Shown here: piece by piece, positions 1-14,190 of the stretch
Numbering within the stretch: the first letter of the stretch is position 1
Layout of the letters: each line of letters begins with the position of its first letter
DNA from: Dastarcus helophoroides
Lineage: Eukaryota; Arthropoda; Insecta; Coleoptera; Bothrideridae
Reading direction: 5' to 3'
Length of the DNA stretch: 64,000 nucleotides
Assembly (NCBI GenBank): GCA_028583605.1
Contig: CM053331.1
Span: 37,153,783 to 37,217,782 of the forward strand
Translations under genes and position numbers: made by a program
The notes under the pieces: generated by a model
What the model saw: the letters and a program-made list of their open reading frames with translations, nothing else
Told to the model about the DNA's origin: nothing
Database searches by the model: none

Positions 1-481
1 TTTTTTCTTTTGCAATTTGACTTTAAGTTTTGACTCATTTCTCAAAAATTGAAACTGAAACTTGTTTACAAAGTTGTTGAAAATTTCGAAATGTTGCGTT
101 TGAAGTGGAAACAAATCGAAATATTGAAATAAATCTTGGGAAATAAATCGAAATTTAGATGTTAAAACTGAAATTTTAAGAAGAAATATAAAGTGTCTAG
201 TTCATCTGAAAAAACTGAGAAGAAGCAAAGTTAATAAAATAAAAAATTTAAATTTTGTCGATAAATTAATTTTAAATTTTGTTTTTGGTTGATAGAAAAA
301 GAAGTTAAAATTTCTAAAAAGTCTAAATTTCGATAAATACCAAAAACTAGTAGAAATCTTTTTATGAAATTTTGATATAAGTATGTTTACAATAAAGAAA
401 TTCTGTACAAAAGCTGTATTTTCAAGTAAATTCGAAAAAAATCGAATCAAATTTCTCAATTACTCAAAAATTATGTTTTAG
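1..481 (+). other. Intronic sequence of the first gene
   Basis: AT-rich sequence made of degenerate AAATTTCGA-like repeats, ending in a good 3' splice site (TATGTTTTAG) at 481. No coding exon is visible. It is read as an intron because the reading frame at 482 opens directly after the acceptor. Confidence 0.55.
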
Positions 482-631
482 GATGCTCAATTTGTTGAAG
501 GAACTAAATATTAATTCTTCGACAGTAATGAACGATTTAGGAGATCTGATAAGAACATTTAATTTGAAGGCTGATAATATAGTTTTTAAAACAACAGTTT
601 GGGGTTTTGTAGCAGTTGTATTATTAAAGAT
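482..631 (+). CDS. Penultimate exon, unidentified gene
   Basis: Opens after TTTTAG and ends AAG AT|GTGAGT. The junction codon is completed by G at 686 to give Met. Codes for about 50 residues without a stop. Confidence 0.7.
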
Positions 632-866
632 GTGAGTCGATTGATCCAGTTCTTGAATTTTTGTAAATTATGTAAATGTTTTTAGGTTGTCGCTACAAAA
701 TAGTGTTTTACAAGAAGTATTGAACGAAGAAAGATCCGTCGAGTATATCAATGTATTGCTTGAATCTCTACCAAATAAAGATAAAATTGTAACAGAATCT
801 TTGAAAGTCCTGGAGAACATTGATGTTTTTATTGAGGAGTATATAAAATCAGCTGACCCCATTTAG
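482..866 (+). CDS. Last two exons of an unidentified gene, probably alpha-helical
   Basis: Two exons join in frame: 482-631 and 686-866, separated by a 54-bp GT-AG intron (GTGAGT ... TTTTTAG). The first exon starts after an acceptor in phase 1 or 2 (one base before the ATG codon at 483), so upstream exons lie outside the window. The joined C-terminal piece is about 110 residues, leucine- and isoleucine-rich with acidic and basic positions spaced as in amphipathic helices (for example VWGFVAVVLLKMLSLQNSVL across the splice junction). It ends ...EEYIKSADPI and TAG at 864-866. This resembles the end of a helical-repeat (armadillo/HEAT-like) protein, but no family is recognised. An AATAAA polyadenylation signal lies at 1024-1029. 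Confidence 0.72.
686..866 (+). CDS. Terminal exon, unidentified gene
   Basis: Starts after TTTTTAG, continues the same frame as the exon before and ends with TAG. The minus-strand open frame over the same bases is a shadow. Confidence 0.72.
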
Positions 867-1023
867 ATTATTTTCTATTTGTTTGGAAGCGTTCCAACTT
901 TTTTTTAAATCTTATTCTAGTGATATAACAGTGATTTTTAGTGATATATGTGTGTCAGAGTATATGCTCTACTTCTAAGTGATATATAAATTGTATTTAA
1001 GTTTTTAATGTGTAAATTTTTTA

Positions 1024-1029
1024 AATAAA
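1024..1029 (+). terminator. Polyadenylation signal of the first gene
   Basis: AATAAA about 158 bp after the stop codon at 864-866. The stretch between is non-coding, as expected for a 3' UTR. Confidence 0.6.
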
Positions 1030-2539
1030 TGTTAAAAATATACTTCCTGTTTATTTAAAACTTAAAAATTTAGTGTGTACGGTAGACAATATTTCTAATT
1101 CTTTAATTTAAGAATACATTGTTCTGCAGACATTTTCTGATCAAAGTGGAACTTCCAAGCATAAAGTCGAACTTTTCAGGTCAAAATCTAACTTGACCGA
1201 AACCAAAGCCATTCGAAGGAAGACTTCACGAAGATGCGTGAATATAAAATCGAAGTTTCCACCACAAAGTCGTACTTTTATATTTATAATAGAAGATTCG
1301 ACATTGAAGTTGAAATTTGAAGATTAAAATTACAGTAAAGTAAAAAAAATGTTGAGAAGAAAGCAGACATTTCCGGTTTGAAGTATAAATATTAGTTAAA
1401 CATAAAAAGTTTCTTGAAGTACTGAATTCATGAAGATTTACACAATAAAAAACATTTCACAGAAAAAGGCAAGATTTTGCAAATGCAAAGTATTTAACAT
1501 TTTTCGGAAATTCAAGAAAATAATAGAATATCTCAGTTAGACAGTAAATTTTTGTGTAAAAAACCTTAAAAAGTTGATGAAAAAGAAATTTTATTAAAAA
1601 AAGATATTTAGTTGAACACGTTTAAAAAAAAATTCGACAAAAATTAAAAAAGATCTCTAATAACTTCAATAAAAAAAAATCCCTATTTCGTAAAAACTCT
1701 AAAAAAAATGTTGCAATTTCAACGTTAAGGTCCAACTTTAAAAAAATCGAAATTTTAGGAAAAAATCCAATTATCAGCAATTTGTTTATAGTTCGACGAA
1801 GGCTCAAGATTAAGGAAAGTCTTGAAATTTCAAAATTAAATCCAAGGAAAGTCTTGAAATTACAAAATAAAATCTGAAATTTGGAAATAAAAAGTAATAA
1901 TACCAGCATCTTAAGAAATAAATCAAAATTTTGGAAAAACAATCTTCTGTAAAAAACTGAGAAAGATGAATTTGCAAAAATAGGTATTTAAAAAGAAATT
2001 TTAATTTTAATACAACGCTCTTAGTCCTATTATTGATAAAAGAAACTTTCTAAGATTTTTGAGAAAAAAGTCGAATTGTAGCAAAACTTTTAAAAACAAA
2101 ATTCATCAAAAACCAAATGTAAGGAACAAACAAATTTTTTAGGAACGATAGCTAGAATTTAACAAATAAAGCGGGATTTTTAAGAAGGAAGTCTGAATTT
2201 CAATTTTTTAAGACAACCAAGGACCAGTTCCACCAAAAAAGGGGAGTCTAAAGGAAAAAATAATGAAATTTTGGGGAAAACGTCCCTTCGAGAGTAAAGT
2301 CTTTAAAATTTTATAAAAATTCGATTTTTAAACCTTACTTCGACTCCGCATTTCTATAAAATACTGAAAATAGATTATAGTAGAGTAGAGGGCATTCTGG
2401 GACAATTTCCTGCACCATAATTCAATGGAAACGCATAGTTTCGACCAATGACGACCACCTTTGAAGTAGTCCATAGCCTTCAAAAGGCGAATCACCTTGA
2501 TATTGGGGAATTAAATGTAAATAAACCAGGGCTTCGAAC

Positions 2540-5500
2540 CGGAAACCGAAAGAAAACCGTTATTTTCGTCGGAACGAAAACGCAGCGTAACCGGAAAAAA
2601 TATTGGTTTATTTCGGTTCGTTGTATGTACTTAAAACAGTTTTTATTTTACCCTTAAGTGAGGGATTTTTTCTTAGAAATTTTAATTTCTTTTTCAAAAT
2701 TTTATACAAATCCGTGCAACTTTGATCTTAAAATTAAGAGTTTACTTTCAGTCTATTATTTTGTTTAAAAATTAGATTAAAAACTAATAATTTCCACAGT
2801 TTTTAGAAAGTGTTGACTTTACTCTCAAAATTTTAGGCCAAATTAAAATTCAAAGAAATTTCGACTTTTATCTGGATATTACTCGAAATATCTCTTCTTC
2901 TCTTAAAATTTTGAGTTTGAAATAAAAAAATATCCTCCGTTGTAATTTTAAACTAAAGCAGTAGCGCGTTTTTCATTCAAGCTAGGGAAAATCAACTTTC
3001 CTTACGATTTTATTTGCAAATTCGAGTTTTTCTAGAAATTTGAACTTTTTGTAGGAAACTCCAAATTTACTTGTTTCCTTAAACTTCGATTTTCCTTTCC
3101 TAATTTGATGTCTCTCTTTTTTGAAGTTATTAGTCAATTTTTCGATTTTTCAACTATTCTTTCAAATTCCGCTTTTTTTTAGTATTTAATTTTTTTTGGA
3201 ATCCCAAATTTAAATTCTTATGACAACCTATAACTTTCTAAAATTCCAAGATATGATTTTTTCTTAATATTTTCTCTGAAATCTCGTTATTCCAAAATTA
3301 ACGTTGAAATTTTGAATCAATAGGGAAAAAATACAATATTATATTCCAATTTAAAGCTGGGATCTTTCAATTGGTGAAAGTCTGCTTTCCTTACGATTTT
3401 ATTTGCAAATTCAAGTTTTTCTGGAAATTTGAACTTTTTGTAGAAAACTCCAAATTTACTTCTTTCCTTAAACTTCGATTTTCCTTTCCTAATTTGATAT
3501 CTTTCTTTTTTGAAGTTATTAGTCAATTTTTCGATTTTTCGTCTATTTATTCTTTCAAATTTCACTTTTTTTAGTATTTAATTTTTTTCGGAATCTCAAA
3601 TTTAAATTCTTATGATTTCCTAAAATTCCAAGATATGATTTTTTTCTTAAAATTTTACCAAAATCTCGCTATTTCAAAATTAACCTTGAAATTTTTAAAT
3701 TTTGAGTCAAAATTTTAGGAAAAAAATACAATATTATATTCCAATTTAAAGCTGGAATCTTGCAATTGGTGAAATTGGATCTTTAAATGGTGACATCTTA
3801 GAAAATGTCTAATTTAAACTTCCAACGATTTTGTTTACGCTAAAATAGTAAATTTTATTCTGAAAACTTTGATTTTTTTTCTCAAGATTTCGACTTTAGC
3901 CTCGAAATTGCATTTTTTTCAGATTGTTTAGAATTTAGACGTCAAAATTGTGTATTTTTTAAAAATATTAATTGTTTTCGCGAAACTTCTGGTATAAACT
4001 CAAAAGTTCGGCCCTTTGCTCCTTGAAATTTTGTGTCAAAAATCGATTCTCAAAATGTTAAATCTCTTCACAAAATTTTTAGCTACAGCTAGAATTTTTC
4101 CTATAATTTCGTCTTTAAAATTGAAATTCGCGTTTTTTTTCCAGAAAATTTGTCGTTGATCTTGAAATTTCAATTTTTCTGTAGAAAATTGAAGTTTAAA
4201 AATAATTGAAATTGCATTTTTTGTGGATTCTTTATTTTTACGCTTAAAATAAACATTTTAAAATAAAAATTTCGAATTTTCGCTAAAAATATTGGCAGAA
4301 ATTGGATTTCAAATGCGAATTTGAATTTGAATATTTTATTATTTTCTATTTTGAATCTTAAGTTTCAAGAAAAAAATTAACATTATTGGAAAAAGCCTAA
4401 ATTTTGAGGAAAAACTAACTAAATTTATGATTAACAATTTTTCAAAATTAATCTCACAATTTCAAGTCCTGGAAATTTTCGAGTTTTCGAGCTAAAACTC
4501 AAAACTTCCAAACCTAAACTCATAGTCCGAGTCTTAACTCAAAATTTCGAGAAAAAAGTCTAGAATTAAAGAATAAGTCAACATGTCGATAGAAAAGGTT
4601 ATACTTGCTAGAGAAAGACTAAATGTTATTTAAAGTCGAAATTTTAGAGAAAAAATGATAATAATAAAAAGTACATGCAAATTTAAATTTGAAACTTCAA
4701 AAGAAAAAAGTTAAAATATCGAAAGGGGGTAAATACCTGGGTTTCGAACCGGAACTGAACCGAAAAACCGGAAAAAAAACAGTTATTTCTGTCGGAACGA
4801 AAACTGGAACTGAACCGAAAAGAAAATATCGGTTTATTTCGATTCAGTGCAGATTCAACAGTCCACAGTTGACAAAAACCTCCCCACTTCAATTTCAACT
4901 TTACATTGAAAGTGTCGAACTACAACCCAATATTTTTTCTCGATTATTATTATTGTATTGTTCACGAGTCTTTATGAAACTTAGACTTTCTTTATTAAAA
5001 TTTTAAATTTAAACTTATTTTTATTTTATCCCATAAAGGACGGCTTTAAATTTAAAATTTGGAATTTTTCTAAAAATATTGACGTTTATTTTTAAATATT
5101 TCGACATTTACTACTACCATTTGAATCAAAATTATGTAGAATATTTGTAAAATAAATTTCGAATAGATTCTCAAATTTCACTTTTTTTTCTCAAAATACT
5201 GGGTTTACAATTTCAATTTTTTCCTATTGTTTCAATCGTTCTATACAAATGATGCCTGATCCGTAGATCGCGAGCCACATATGGCTTGCAGTAATTTTTG
5301 ATGTGACCTGAGGTGCCTATGAAGAAAAGAAGCATCCCATTTTATTTAACAAATTCATGTTTTCAAACTAAAATCAAAATTTCTAAAAAAAAGTCAAAAT
5401 TTCAATTTTAAAATCGGAAAAAATAAAAAAAATTATCTTTAACGTGAAAAATTTAAGACAAAGGCTAAAAAATTTTAAAAATTATTCGAAATAAATTTAT

Positions 5501-7900
5501 TTAAACAAATCCAATTGTCAGAGTTTAAATTAAACACGAAATTTTGAATAAAAAAAGTTCAAACGGAAAAACTCGAAATGTATAAGTGGAATTTTAAAAA
5601 GTATAATTTTTAACTTTAAATTTAAAATGGTATGCAAAACTTTGAAAAGATGAAAAACTCAAAACAAAAAAATTCTCGAATTTTCAATTGTAAAATTGGA
5701 ACACAGAATTTTGAGAAAACGTCCAAATTTTGAAAAAAACCAAAAGCCATTCACAAGTATTCAGTTCTAACACAAATTTCGAATAAAAACGTCCAAATTT
5801 TAAGTTTAAATTCGAAATTTCGAGAAAAAAATTCAAACCTTGAGACGAGGGTCAACATTTTGAGATCAAAAGACAAAATTTCCAAAACAAAGTCTAGATT
5901 TCGAGTTCTGTAGCAAAATTGTAGAGAAAAATATTAAGGTTCAAGTTTGAACTTAGAATTTTTAGAAGAAACTCTCCTAAGAAAATCTTAAAATGTCTGC
6001 CTCATTCTCGAATTTTGAGAATAAAGTAAAAAATGCGATGAAATCGCTAAAATGTCAAATTAAAATTTTTGTGAAAGATTTTTCTTTAATAAATCGCACT
6101 TTTTTGGAAATGTTGACTTTTTTTCTCGAAACTTCGACTTTAATCTTAAAATGTTAAACCTAGCCACTACATTTTGAGAAAAAAGTTGAAATGTAGAGAG
6201 AAGCTTAAATTTGATAAAAACAAATTTCAAGTTAACGAGAAATTATGAGAAAAATTGGAACATTTTAAGAGAAAGTAGAAATTTATAATTTTGTTTTACT
6301 AGGAACTTTCGAGTTTGTTTAGTTTAGACATGAAATTTCGATAAGTTTTTGAAAATTTCGAGAATAAAATTAAAATTTTGAATTTTTTAAAAAAATAATG
6401 GTTTTATTTTATTACAAACTTTCCAAGAAAGCTGAATTTTTTCAAGGTTGCTTTTTTTAAAATTTGGAAGTTTACCTCCGCTATTAGTAGCTTTAAATTT
6501 TTAAAATCGAAAATAACAAAGGTTTCTTAAAATCATTGGTTTTTATTCAAGCTCGAGTTCTTTGTCAAAATGTTTAATTTCAAATTTAAATTTTTACTTT
6601 TTTCCTAAAGTTCCAATTTTAGAATAAAAATATCGACTTTAATTCGACTTTAATTTCAAACTGTCGAGTTTTTTTTGAAATTGTGAGTTCTAAGGTTAAA
6701 ACTTCGAAAAAAAAGAAAGAAAACAAAATTTCACTTTCATCGGAAAATTTTAACTTTCATCGGTAAATTTCGACCTTCATTACCTACGAGATTTGACTTT
6801 AAAACTTTTGGTAAAAAAAACTTAAAAGTTTATGAAACAATTCTATCAATTTCCAAATTTAAAAATGTTAGCTCGAAATTTTGATAAAATTTGGAATCCT
6901 CAACATTTGCTTAAAAATTCAAAGTTTCTAGAAAAATAGAAATCTCATTAGTTATTAAATTTTAATCGTTGACAAACGTTTTTCAGTTTACAATTTGACC
7001 GTTTCAAAAAAAGATGACAGTTTTCTCTTAAAATTTAGGCTATTTTTATTTTAAAAAAGTTAAAATTTCAAATTTGAACTTGGATTCTTCAGAACATAAT
7101 AAAATTTCTAAAATAACTTCGAAATGATTGCTCCAAATTTTCTAAAAACGTGAAAATGTCTAAAAAGAATTCGAAATTTTGATAACAGGTAATAAAGACA
7201 TTTAACTTTTTTTCGAAATTTTTACATTTTAAAATTTTATATTTAAATTGTAATTTATTTTCCTAAAATTTCGACTTAAACATGAAATGTAGTCTTTTTT
7301 TTTAATTATGACTTTTTTGATATTTACGCGGTAATCTATTAATTCGAATGTTTAAAAGACTCATAGTTGAAATCTTGAGTAATTTTTATTCATGAAAGAT
7401 TTGTTTTTTCGAACTCTAATTATTGATTGAATCAAAATTTATTTCCTAGAACGGTACAATTGTTTTCCCTAAATTTAAATGATTTGCTCAAAATATTGAA
7501 TTGAAACACGACATTAAAAAAATTGTGAAGTTTTAACCCACACTTTTAAGAAAGTAAAAGTAGTCGAAACTTGAAAAAAAAAACTAAATTTACGTAAAAA
7601 AAATTCTAAAGGTTTCATTTTAATCATAACAATTTGACTTTCAACTCAATTGTTCGAGTATCTTCTCGAAACTTAAAATCGGAATTTTGCAACTTAATAC
7701 TTTTTTTTAATTTTGAATTATTTATAAAATTTAAAATTGTTATTTTCTTTTCATGAAAAATTTAACTTCAAATTTAGATCTAGACATTTTTTTAGAAATA
7801 GTGACTCCGCTGTATATATTACTTTTCTAAACATTTTATGTTTAAATTTAAAAAGTGTTAACATTATTTCTAAATAGTTTCAAAATTTTGAAATCTACAA
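2540..7900. repeat. 5.36-kb tandem duplication, copy 1
   Basis: Copy 1 runs from within a GGTTCGAAGCC-type module (CGGAAACC at 2540) to AATCTACAA near 7898, and is followed directly by copy 2. Landmarks such as GTAGCGCGTTTTTCATTCAA at 2961 recur at 8321, an offset of 5360. Divergence is low, with scattered substitutions and small indels. Confidence 0.9.
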
Positions 7901-7901
7901 T

Positions 7902-10900
7902 CGGAAACCTGAAAGAAAAACCGTTATTTTCGCGGAACGAAAACGCAGCGTAACCGGAAAAAATATTGGTTTATTTCGGTTAGTGTATGTACTTAAAACA
8001 GTTTATGTTGACCCCTTAAGTGAGGATTTTCTTAGAAATTTTAATTTCTTTTCAATCAAATTTTATACAAATCCGTGCAACTTTGATCTTAAAATTAAGA
8101 GTTTACTTTCAGTCTATTATTTGTTTTAAAAATTAGATTAAAAACTAATAATTTCCACAGTTTTTAGAAAGTGTTGACTTTACTCTCAAAATTTTAGGCC
8201 AAATTAAAATTCAAAGAAATTTCGACTTTTATCTGGATATTACTCGAAATATCTCTTCTTCTCTTAAAATTTTGAGTTTGAAATAAAAAATATCCTCCGT
8301 TGTAATTTTAAACTAAAGCAGTAGCGCGTTTTTCATTCAAGCTAGGGAAAATCAACTTTCCTTACGATTTTATTTGCAAATTCGAGTTTTTCTAGAAATT
8401 TGAACTTTTTGTAGGAAACTCCAAATTTACTTGTTTCCTTAAACTTCGATTTTCCTTTCCTAATTTGATGTCTCTCTTTTTTGAAGTTATTAGTCAATTT
8501 TTCGATTTTTCAACTATTCTTTCAAATTCCGCTTTTTTTTAGTATTTAATTTTTTTTGGAATCCCAAATTTAAATTCTTATGACAACCTATAACTTTCTA
8601 AAATTCCAAGATATGATTTTTTCTTAATATTTTCTCTGAAATCTCGTTATTCCAAAATTAACGTTGAAATTTTGAATCAATAGGGAAAAAATACAATATT
8701 ATATTCCAATTTAAAGCTGGGATCTTTCAATTGGTGAAAGTCTGCTTTCCTTACGATTTTATTTGCAAATTCAGGTTTTTCTGGAAATTTCAACTTTTTG
8801 TAGAAAACTCCAAATTTACTTCTTTCCTTAAACTTCGATTTTCCTTTCCTAATTTGATATCTTTCTTTTTTGAAGTTATTAGTCAATTTTTCGATTTTTC
8901 GTTTATTCTTTCAAATTCCACTTTTTTTAGTATTTCATTTTTTATCGGAACCTCAAATTTAAATTCTTATGACTTCCTAAAATTCCAAGATATGATTTTT
9001 TTCTTAAAATTTTACCAAAATCTCGCTATTTCAAAATAAACCTTGACATTTTTAAATTTTGAATCAAAAGGTTAGGGAAAAAATACAATATTATATTCCA
9101 ATTTAAAGCTGGGATCTTCCAATTGGTGAAATTGGATCTTTAAATGGTGACATCTTAGATAATGTCTAATTTAAACTTCCAACGATTTTGTTTACGCTAA
9201 AATAGTAAATTTTATTCTGAAAACTTTGATTTTTTTTTCTCAAGATTTCGACTTTAGCCTTGAAATTGCATGTTTTTCAGATTGTTTAGGATTTAGACGT
9301 CAAAATTGTGTATTTTTTAAAAATATTAATTGCTTTCGCGAAGCTTCTAGTATAAACTCAAAAGTTCGGCCCGTTGCTCCTTGAAATTTTGTGTCAAAAA
9401 TCGATTCTCAAAATGTTAAATCTCTTCACAAAATTTTTAGCTACAGCTAGAATTTTCCCTATAATTTCGTCTTTAAAATTGAAATTCGCGTTTTTTTTCC
9501 AGACAATTTGTCGTTGATCTTGAAATTTCAATTTTTCTATAGAACACTGAAGTTTAGAAATAATTGAAATTGCATTTTTTGTGAATTCTTTATTTTTACG
9601 CTTAAAATAAACATAAAAAAATAAAAATTTCGAATTTTCGCTGAAAATATTGGCAGAAATTGGATTTCAAATGCGAATTTGAATTTGAATATTTTATTAT
9701 TTTCTATTTTGAATCTTAAGTTTCAAGAAAAAAATTAACATTATTGGAAAAAGCCTAAATTTTGAGGAAAAACTAACTAAATTTATGATTAATAATTTTT
9801 CAAAATTAATCTCACAATTACAAGTCCTGGAAATTTTCGAGTTTTCGAGCTAAAACTCAAAACTTCCAAACCTAAACTCATAGTCCGAGTCTTAACTCAA
9901 AATTTCGAGAAAAAAGTCTAGAATTAAAGAATAAGTCAACATGTCGATAGAAAAGGTTATACTTGCTAGAGAAAGACTAAATGTTATTTAAAGTCGAAAT
10001 TTTAGAGAAAAAATGATAATAATAAAAAGTACATGCAAATTTAAATTTGAAACTTCAAAAGAAAAAAGTTAAAATATCGAAAGGGGGTAAATACCTGGGT
10101 TTCGAACCGGAACTGAACCGAAAACCGGAAAAAAAACAGTTATTTCTGTCGGAACGAAAACTGGAACTGAACCGAAAAGAAAATATCGGTTTATTTCGAT
10201 TCAGTGCAGATTCAACAGTCCACAGTTGACAAAACCTCCCCACTTCAATTTCAACTTTACATTGAAAGTGTCGAACTACAACCCAATATTTTTTCTCGAT
10301 TATTATTATTGTATTGTTCACGAGTCTTTATGAAACTTAGACTTTCTTTATTAAAATTTTAAATTTAAACTTAGTTTTATTTTATCCCATAAAGGACGGC
10401 TTTAAATTTAAAATTTGGAATTTTTCTAAAAATATTGACGTTTATTTTTAAATATTTTGACATTTACTATTAACATTTGAATCAAAATTATGTAGAATTT
10501 TTGTAAAATAAATTTCGAATATATTCTCCAATTTCACCTTTTTTTCTCAAATTTCTGGGTTTACAATTTCAATTTTTTCCTATTGTTTCAATCGTTCTAT
10601 ACAAATGATGCCTGATCCGTAGATCGCGAGCCACATATGGCTTGCAGTAATTTTTGATGTGATCTGAGGTACCTATGAAGAAAAGAAGCATCCCATTTTA
10701 TTTAACAAATTCATGTTTTCAAACTAAAATCAAAATTTTTAAAAAAAGTCAAAATTTCAATTTTAAAATCGGAAAAATAAAAAAAAAATTATCTTTAACG
10801 TGAAAAATTTAAGACAAAGGCTAAAAAATTTTAAAAAATATTCGAAATAAATTTATTTAAACAAATCCAATTGTCAGAGTTTAAATTAAACACGAAATTT

Positions 10901-13270
10901 TGAACAAAAAACGTCCAAACGGAAAAACTGGAAATGTATAAGTGGAATTTTAAAAAGTATAATTTTTAACTTTAAATGAAAAAAGTTATGCAAAACTTTG
11001 AAAAGATAAAAACTCTTAAAACAAAAAAATTCTCGAGTTTTCAATTATAAAATTGGAACACAGAATTTTGAGAAAACGTCCAAATTTTGAAAAAAACCAA
11101 AAGCCATTCACAAGTATTCAGTTCTAACACAAATTTCGAATAAAAACGTCCAAATTTTAAGTTTAAATTCGAAATTTCGAGAAAAAAATTCAAACCTTGA
11201 GACGAGGGTCAACATTTTGAGATCAAAAGACAAAATTTCCAAAACAAAGTCTAGATTTCGAGTTCTGTAGCAAAATTGTAGAGAAAAATATTAAGGTTCA
11301 AGTTTGAACTTAGAATTTTTAGAAGAAACTCTCCTAAGAAAATCTTAAAATGTCTGCCTCATTCTCGAATTTTGAGAATAAAGTAAAAAATGCGATGAAA
11401 TCGCTAAAATGTCAAATTAAAATTTTTGTGAAAGATTTTTCTTTAATAAATCGCACTTTTTTGGAAATGTTGACTTTTTTTCTCGAAACTTCGACTTTAA
11501 TCTTAAAATGTTAAACCTAGCCACTACATTTTGAGAAAAAAGTTGAAATGTAGAGAGAAGCTTAAATTTGATAAAAACAAATTTCAAGTTAACGAGAAAT
11601 TATGAGAAAAATTGGAACATTTTAAGAGAAAGTAGAAATTTATAATTTTGTTTTACTAGGAACTTTCGAGTTTGTTTAGTTTAGACATGAAATTTCGATA
11701 AGTTTTTGAAAATTTCGAGAATAAAATTAAAATTTTGAATTTTTTAAAAAAATAATGGTTTTATTTTATTACAAACTTTCCAAGAAAGCTGAATTTTTTC
11801 AAGGTTGCTTTTTTTAAAATTTGGAAGTTTACCTCCGCTATTAGTAGCTTTAAATTTTTAAAATCGAAAATAACAAAGGTTTCTTAAAATCATTGGTTTT
11901 TATTCAAGCTCGAGTTCTTTGTCAAAATGTTTAATTTCAAATTTAAATTTTTACTTTTTTCCTAAAGTTCCAATTTTAGAATAAAAATATCGACTTTAAT
12001 TCGACTTTAATTTCAAACTGTCGAGTTTTTTTGAAATTGTGAGTTCTAAGGTTAAAACTTCGAAAAAAAAGAAAGAAAACAAAATTTCACTTTCATCGGA
12101 AAATTTTAACTTTCATCGGTAAATTTCGACCTTCATTACCTACGAGATTTGACTTTAAAACTTTTGGTAAAAAAAACTTAAAAGTTTATGAAACAATTCT
12201 ATCAATTTCCAAATTTAAAAATGTTAGCTCGAAATTTTGATAAAATTTGGAATCCTCAACATTTGCTTAAAAATTCAAAGTTTCTAGAAAAATAGAAATC
12301 TCATTAGTTATTAAATTTTAATCGTTGACAAACGTTTTTCAGTTTACAATTTGACCGTTTCAAAAAAAGATGACAGTTTTCTCTTAAAATTTAGGCTATT
12401 TTTATTTTAAAAAAGTTAAAATTTCAAATTTGAACTTGGATTCTTCAGAACATAATAAAATTTCTAAAATAACTTCGAAATGATTGCTCCAAATTTTCTA
12501 AAAACGTGAAAATGTCTAAAAAGAATTCGAAATTTTGATAACAGGTAATAAAGACATTTAACTTTTTTTCGAAATTTTTACATTTTAAAATTTTATATTT
12601 AAATTGTAATTTATTTTCCTAAAATTTCGACTTAAACATGAAATGTAGTCTTTTTTTTTAATTATGACTTTTTTGATATTTACGCGGTAATCTATTAATT
12701 CGAATGTTTAAAAGACTCATAGTTGAAATCCTGAGTAATTTTTATTCATGAAAGATTTGTTTTTTCGAACTCTGAAGATTGATTGAATCAAAATTTAAAT
12801 TCCTAGAACGGTACAATTGTTTTCCCTAAATTTGAACGATTTGCTCGAAATATTGAATTGAAACACGACATTAAAAAAATTGTGAAGTTTTAACCCACAC
12901 TTTTAAGAAAGTAAAAGTAGTCGAAACTTGAAAAAAAAACTAAATTTACGTAAAAAAAATTCTAAAGGTTTCATTTTAATCATAACAATTTGACTTTCAA
13001 CTCAATTGTTCGAGTATCTTCTCGAAACTTAAAATCCTTAGAATAAGTCGGAATTTTGCAACTTAATACTTTTTTTTTAATTTTGAATTATTTATAAAAT
13101 TTAAAATTGTTATTTTCTTTTCATGAAAATTTAACTTCAAATTTAGATCTAGACATTTTTTTAGAAATAGTGACTCCGCTGTATATATTACTTTTCTAAA
13201 CATTTTATGTTTAAATTTAAAAAGTGTTAACATTATTTCTAAATAGTTTCAAAATTTTGAAATCTACAAT
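7902..13270. repeat. 5.36-kb tandem duplication, copy 2
   Basis: Direct copy of 2540-7900. It ends at AATCTACAAT (13261-13270), after which the sequence goes on into the single-copy inner part of the arm. The opposite arm contains this unit once (about 18785-24220), so the duplication is confined to the left arm. Confidence 0.9.
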
Positions 13271-13494
13271 TTTTTATTTTAAATTCTATTTATTCTAAAA
13301 GTAAGAGTACAAGTTTACAATTTCTACATTCTCTAAAAAAAATTGATTTTGTACTCGAAATTTCAACCTAAATCGAAATTTTAATTTGAATTTTTTTCCT
13401 AAATTTCATATCCTTTTTTGAAATTTGTACTTTTGTTTCGAGATTACCCAAAATGTTTTATTTCTTTTAAATAAAAAATTAAAAACGAGTCACT

Positions 13495-14190
13495 CAGAGC
13501 TGAACCAAAAACCGAAAACCGGAAAAAACCGTTATTTTTGTCGGAACAAAAAGCGGAACTGAACCGATATAAATTTTTTGCTGGAATGAAAAAACTAAGG
13601 CTTCGAAGCCCCGAAATGAACTTTAATTGGTTTTCACCACGCTTAATTTGACCAATGACCAAACAAATCACACTAAGAAGAGGAAGAATCACAAAACATT
13701 AACTGAATCTAGATGATTTTTTTCCGGAACGAAAACCGAAAACCAGAACGAAGATAATAACGGTTCGAAGCCCTGGTAAATACACTGACCAAAACTTTCT
13801 GAACAATTTTACTTCTTTATAGACATTTTTAAGATTTCAGCAACATTTCCAAAAAAAAAATCGAATATTTGGGTTTAAGATCAATATTTCTAAATTATTA
13901 ATTTTGAAAATTTTTCTATTAAATTGTGAAGTACTTTTTTTGAAATTTTGACTGTTTCATCAAAATCTCAATTTAAAATTTCTCATTTTATATTTTTTGG
14001 TCTTTTTCATTTTCATTCATTTTTTCATTTGATCTTTTTAATCCAAAATTTAAGAAAACAAAGCGGAACTGAATCGATATCAATTTTTTGCTGGAATGAA
14101 AAAAATAAGGCTTCGAAGCCCCGAAAGGAACTTTAACTGGTTTTCACCACGCTTAATTTGACCAATGACCAAACAAATCACACTTAGGAC
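13495..14190. repeat. GGTTCGAAGCCC-type dispersed module with a local duplication
   Basis: Carries the recurring AACCGAAAACCGGAAAAAACC / GGAACGAAAA / GCTTCGAAGCC words, so it is a member of a dispersed repeat. The stretch 13553-13680 is repeated at 14063-14190, about 510 bp downstream. Other members: 2528-2620, 4735-4850, 7902-7985, 10095-10205, 15995-16200, 18270-18545, 21835-21955, 24125-24225 and 26040-26112. Confidence 0.7.

Noticed and set aside
202..459. 85-codon minus-strand frame
   Set aside because: Phe/Leu/Lys-rich translation of AT repeat, no motif; it lies in the intron before the exon at 482.
3317..3574. Overlapping frames also seen at 8677-9039
   Set aside because: Present only because the 5.36-kb unit is duplicated; composition is that of AAATTTCGA repeats.
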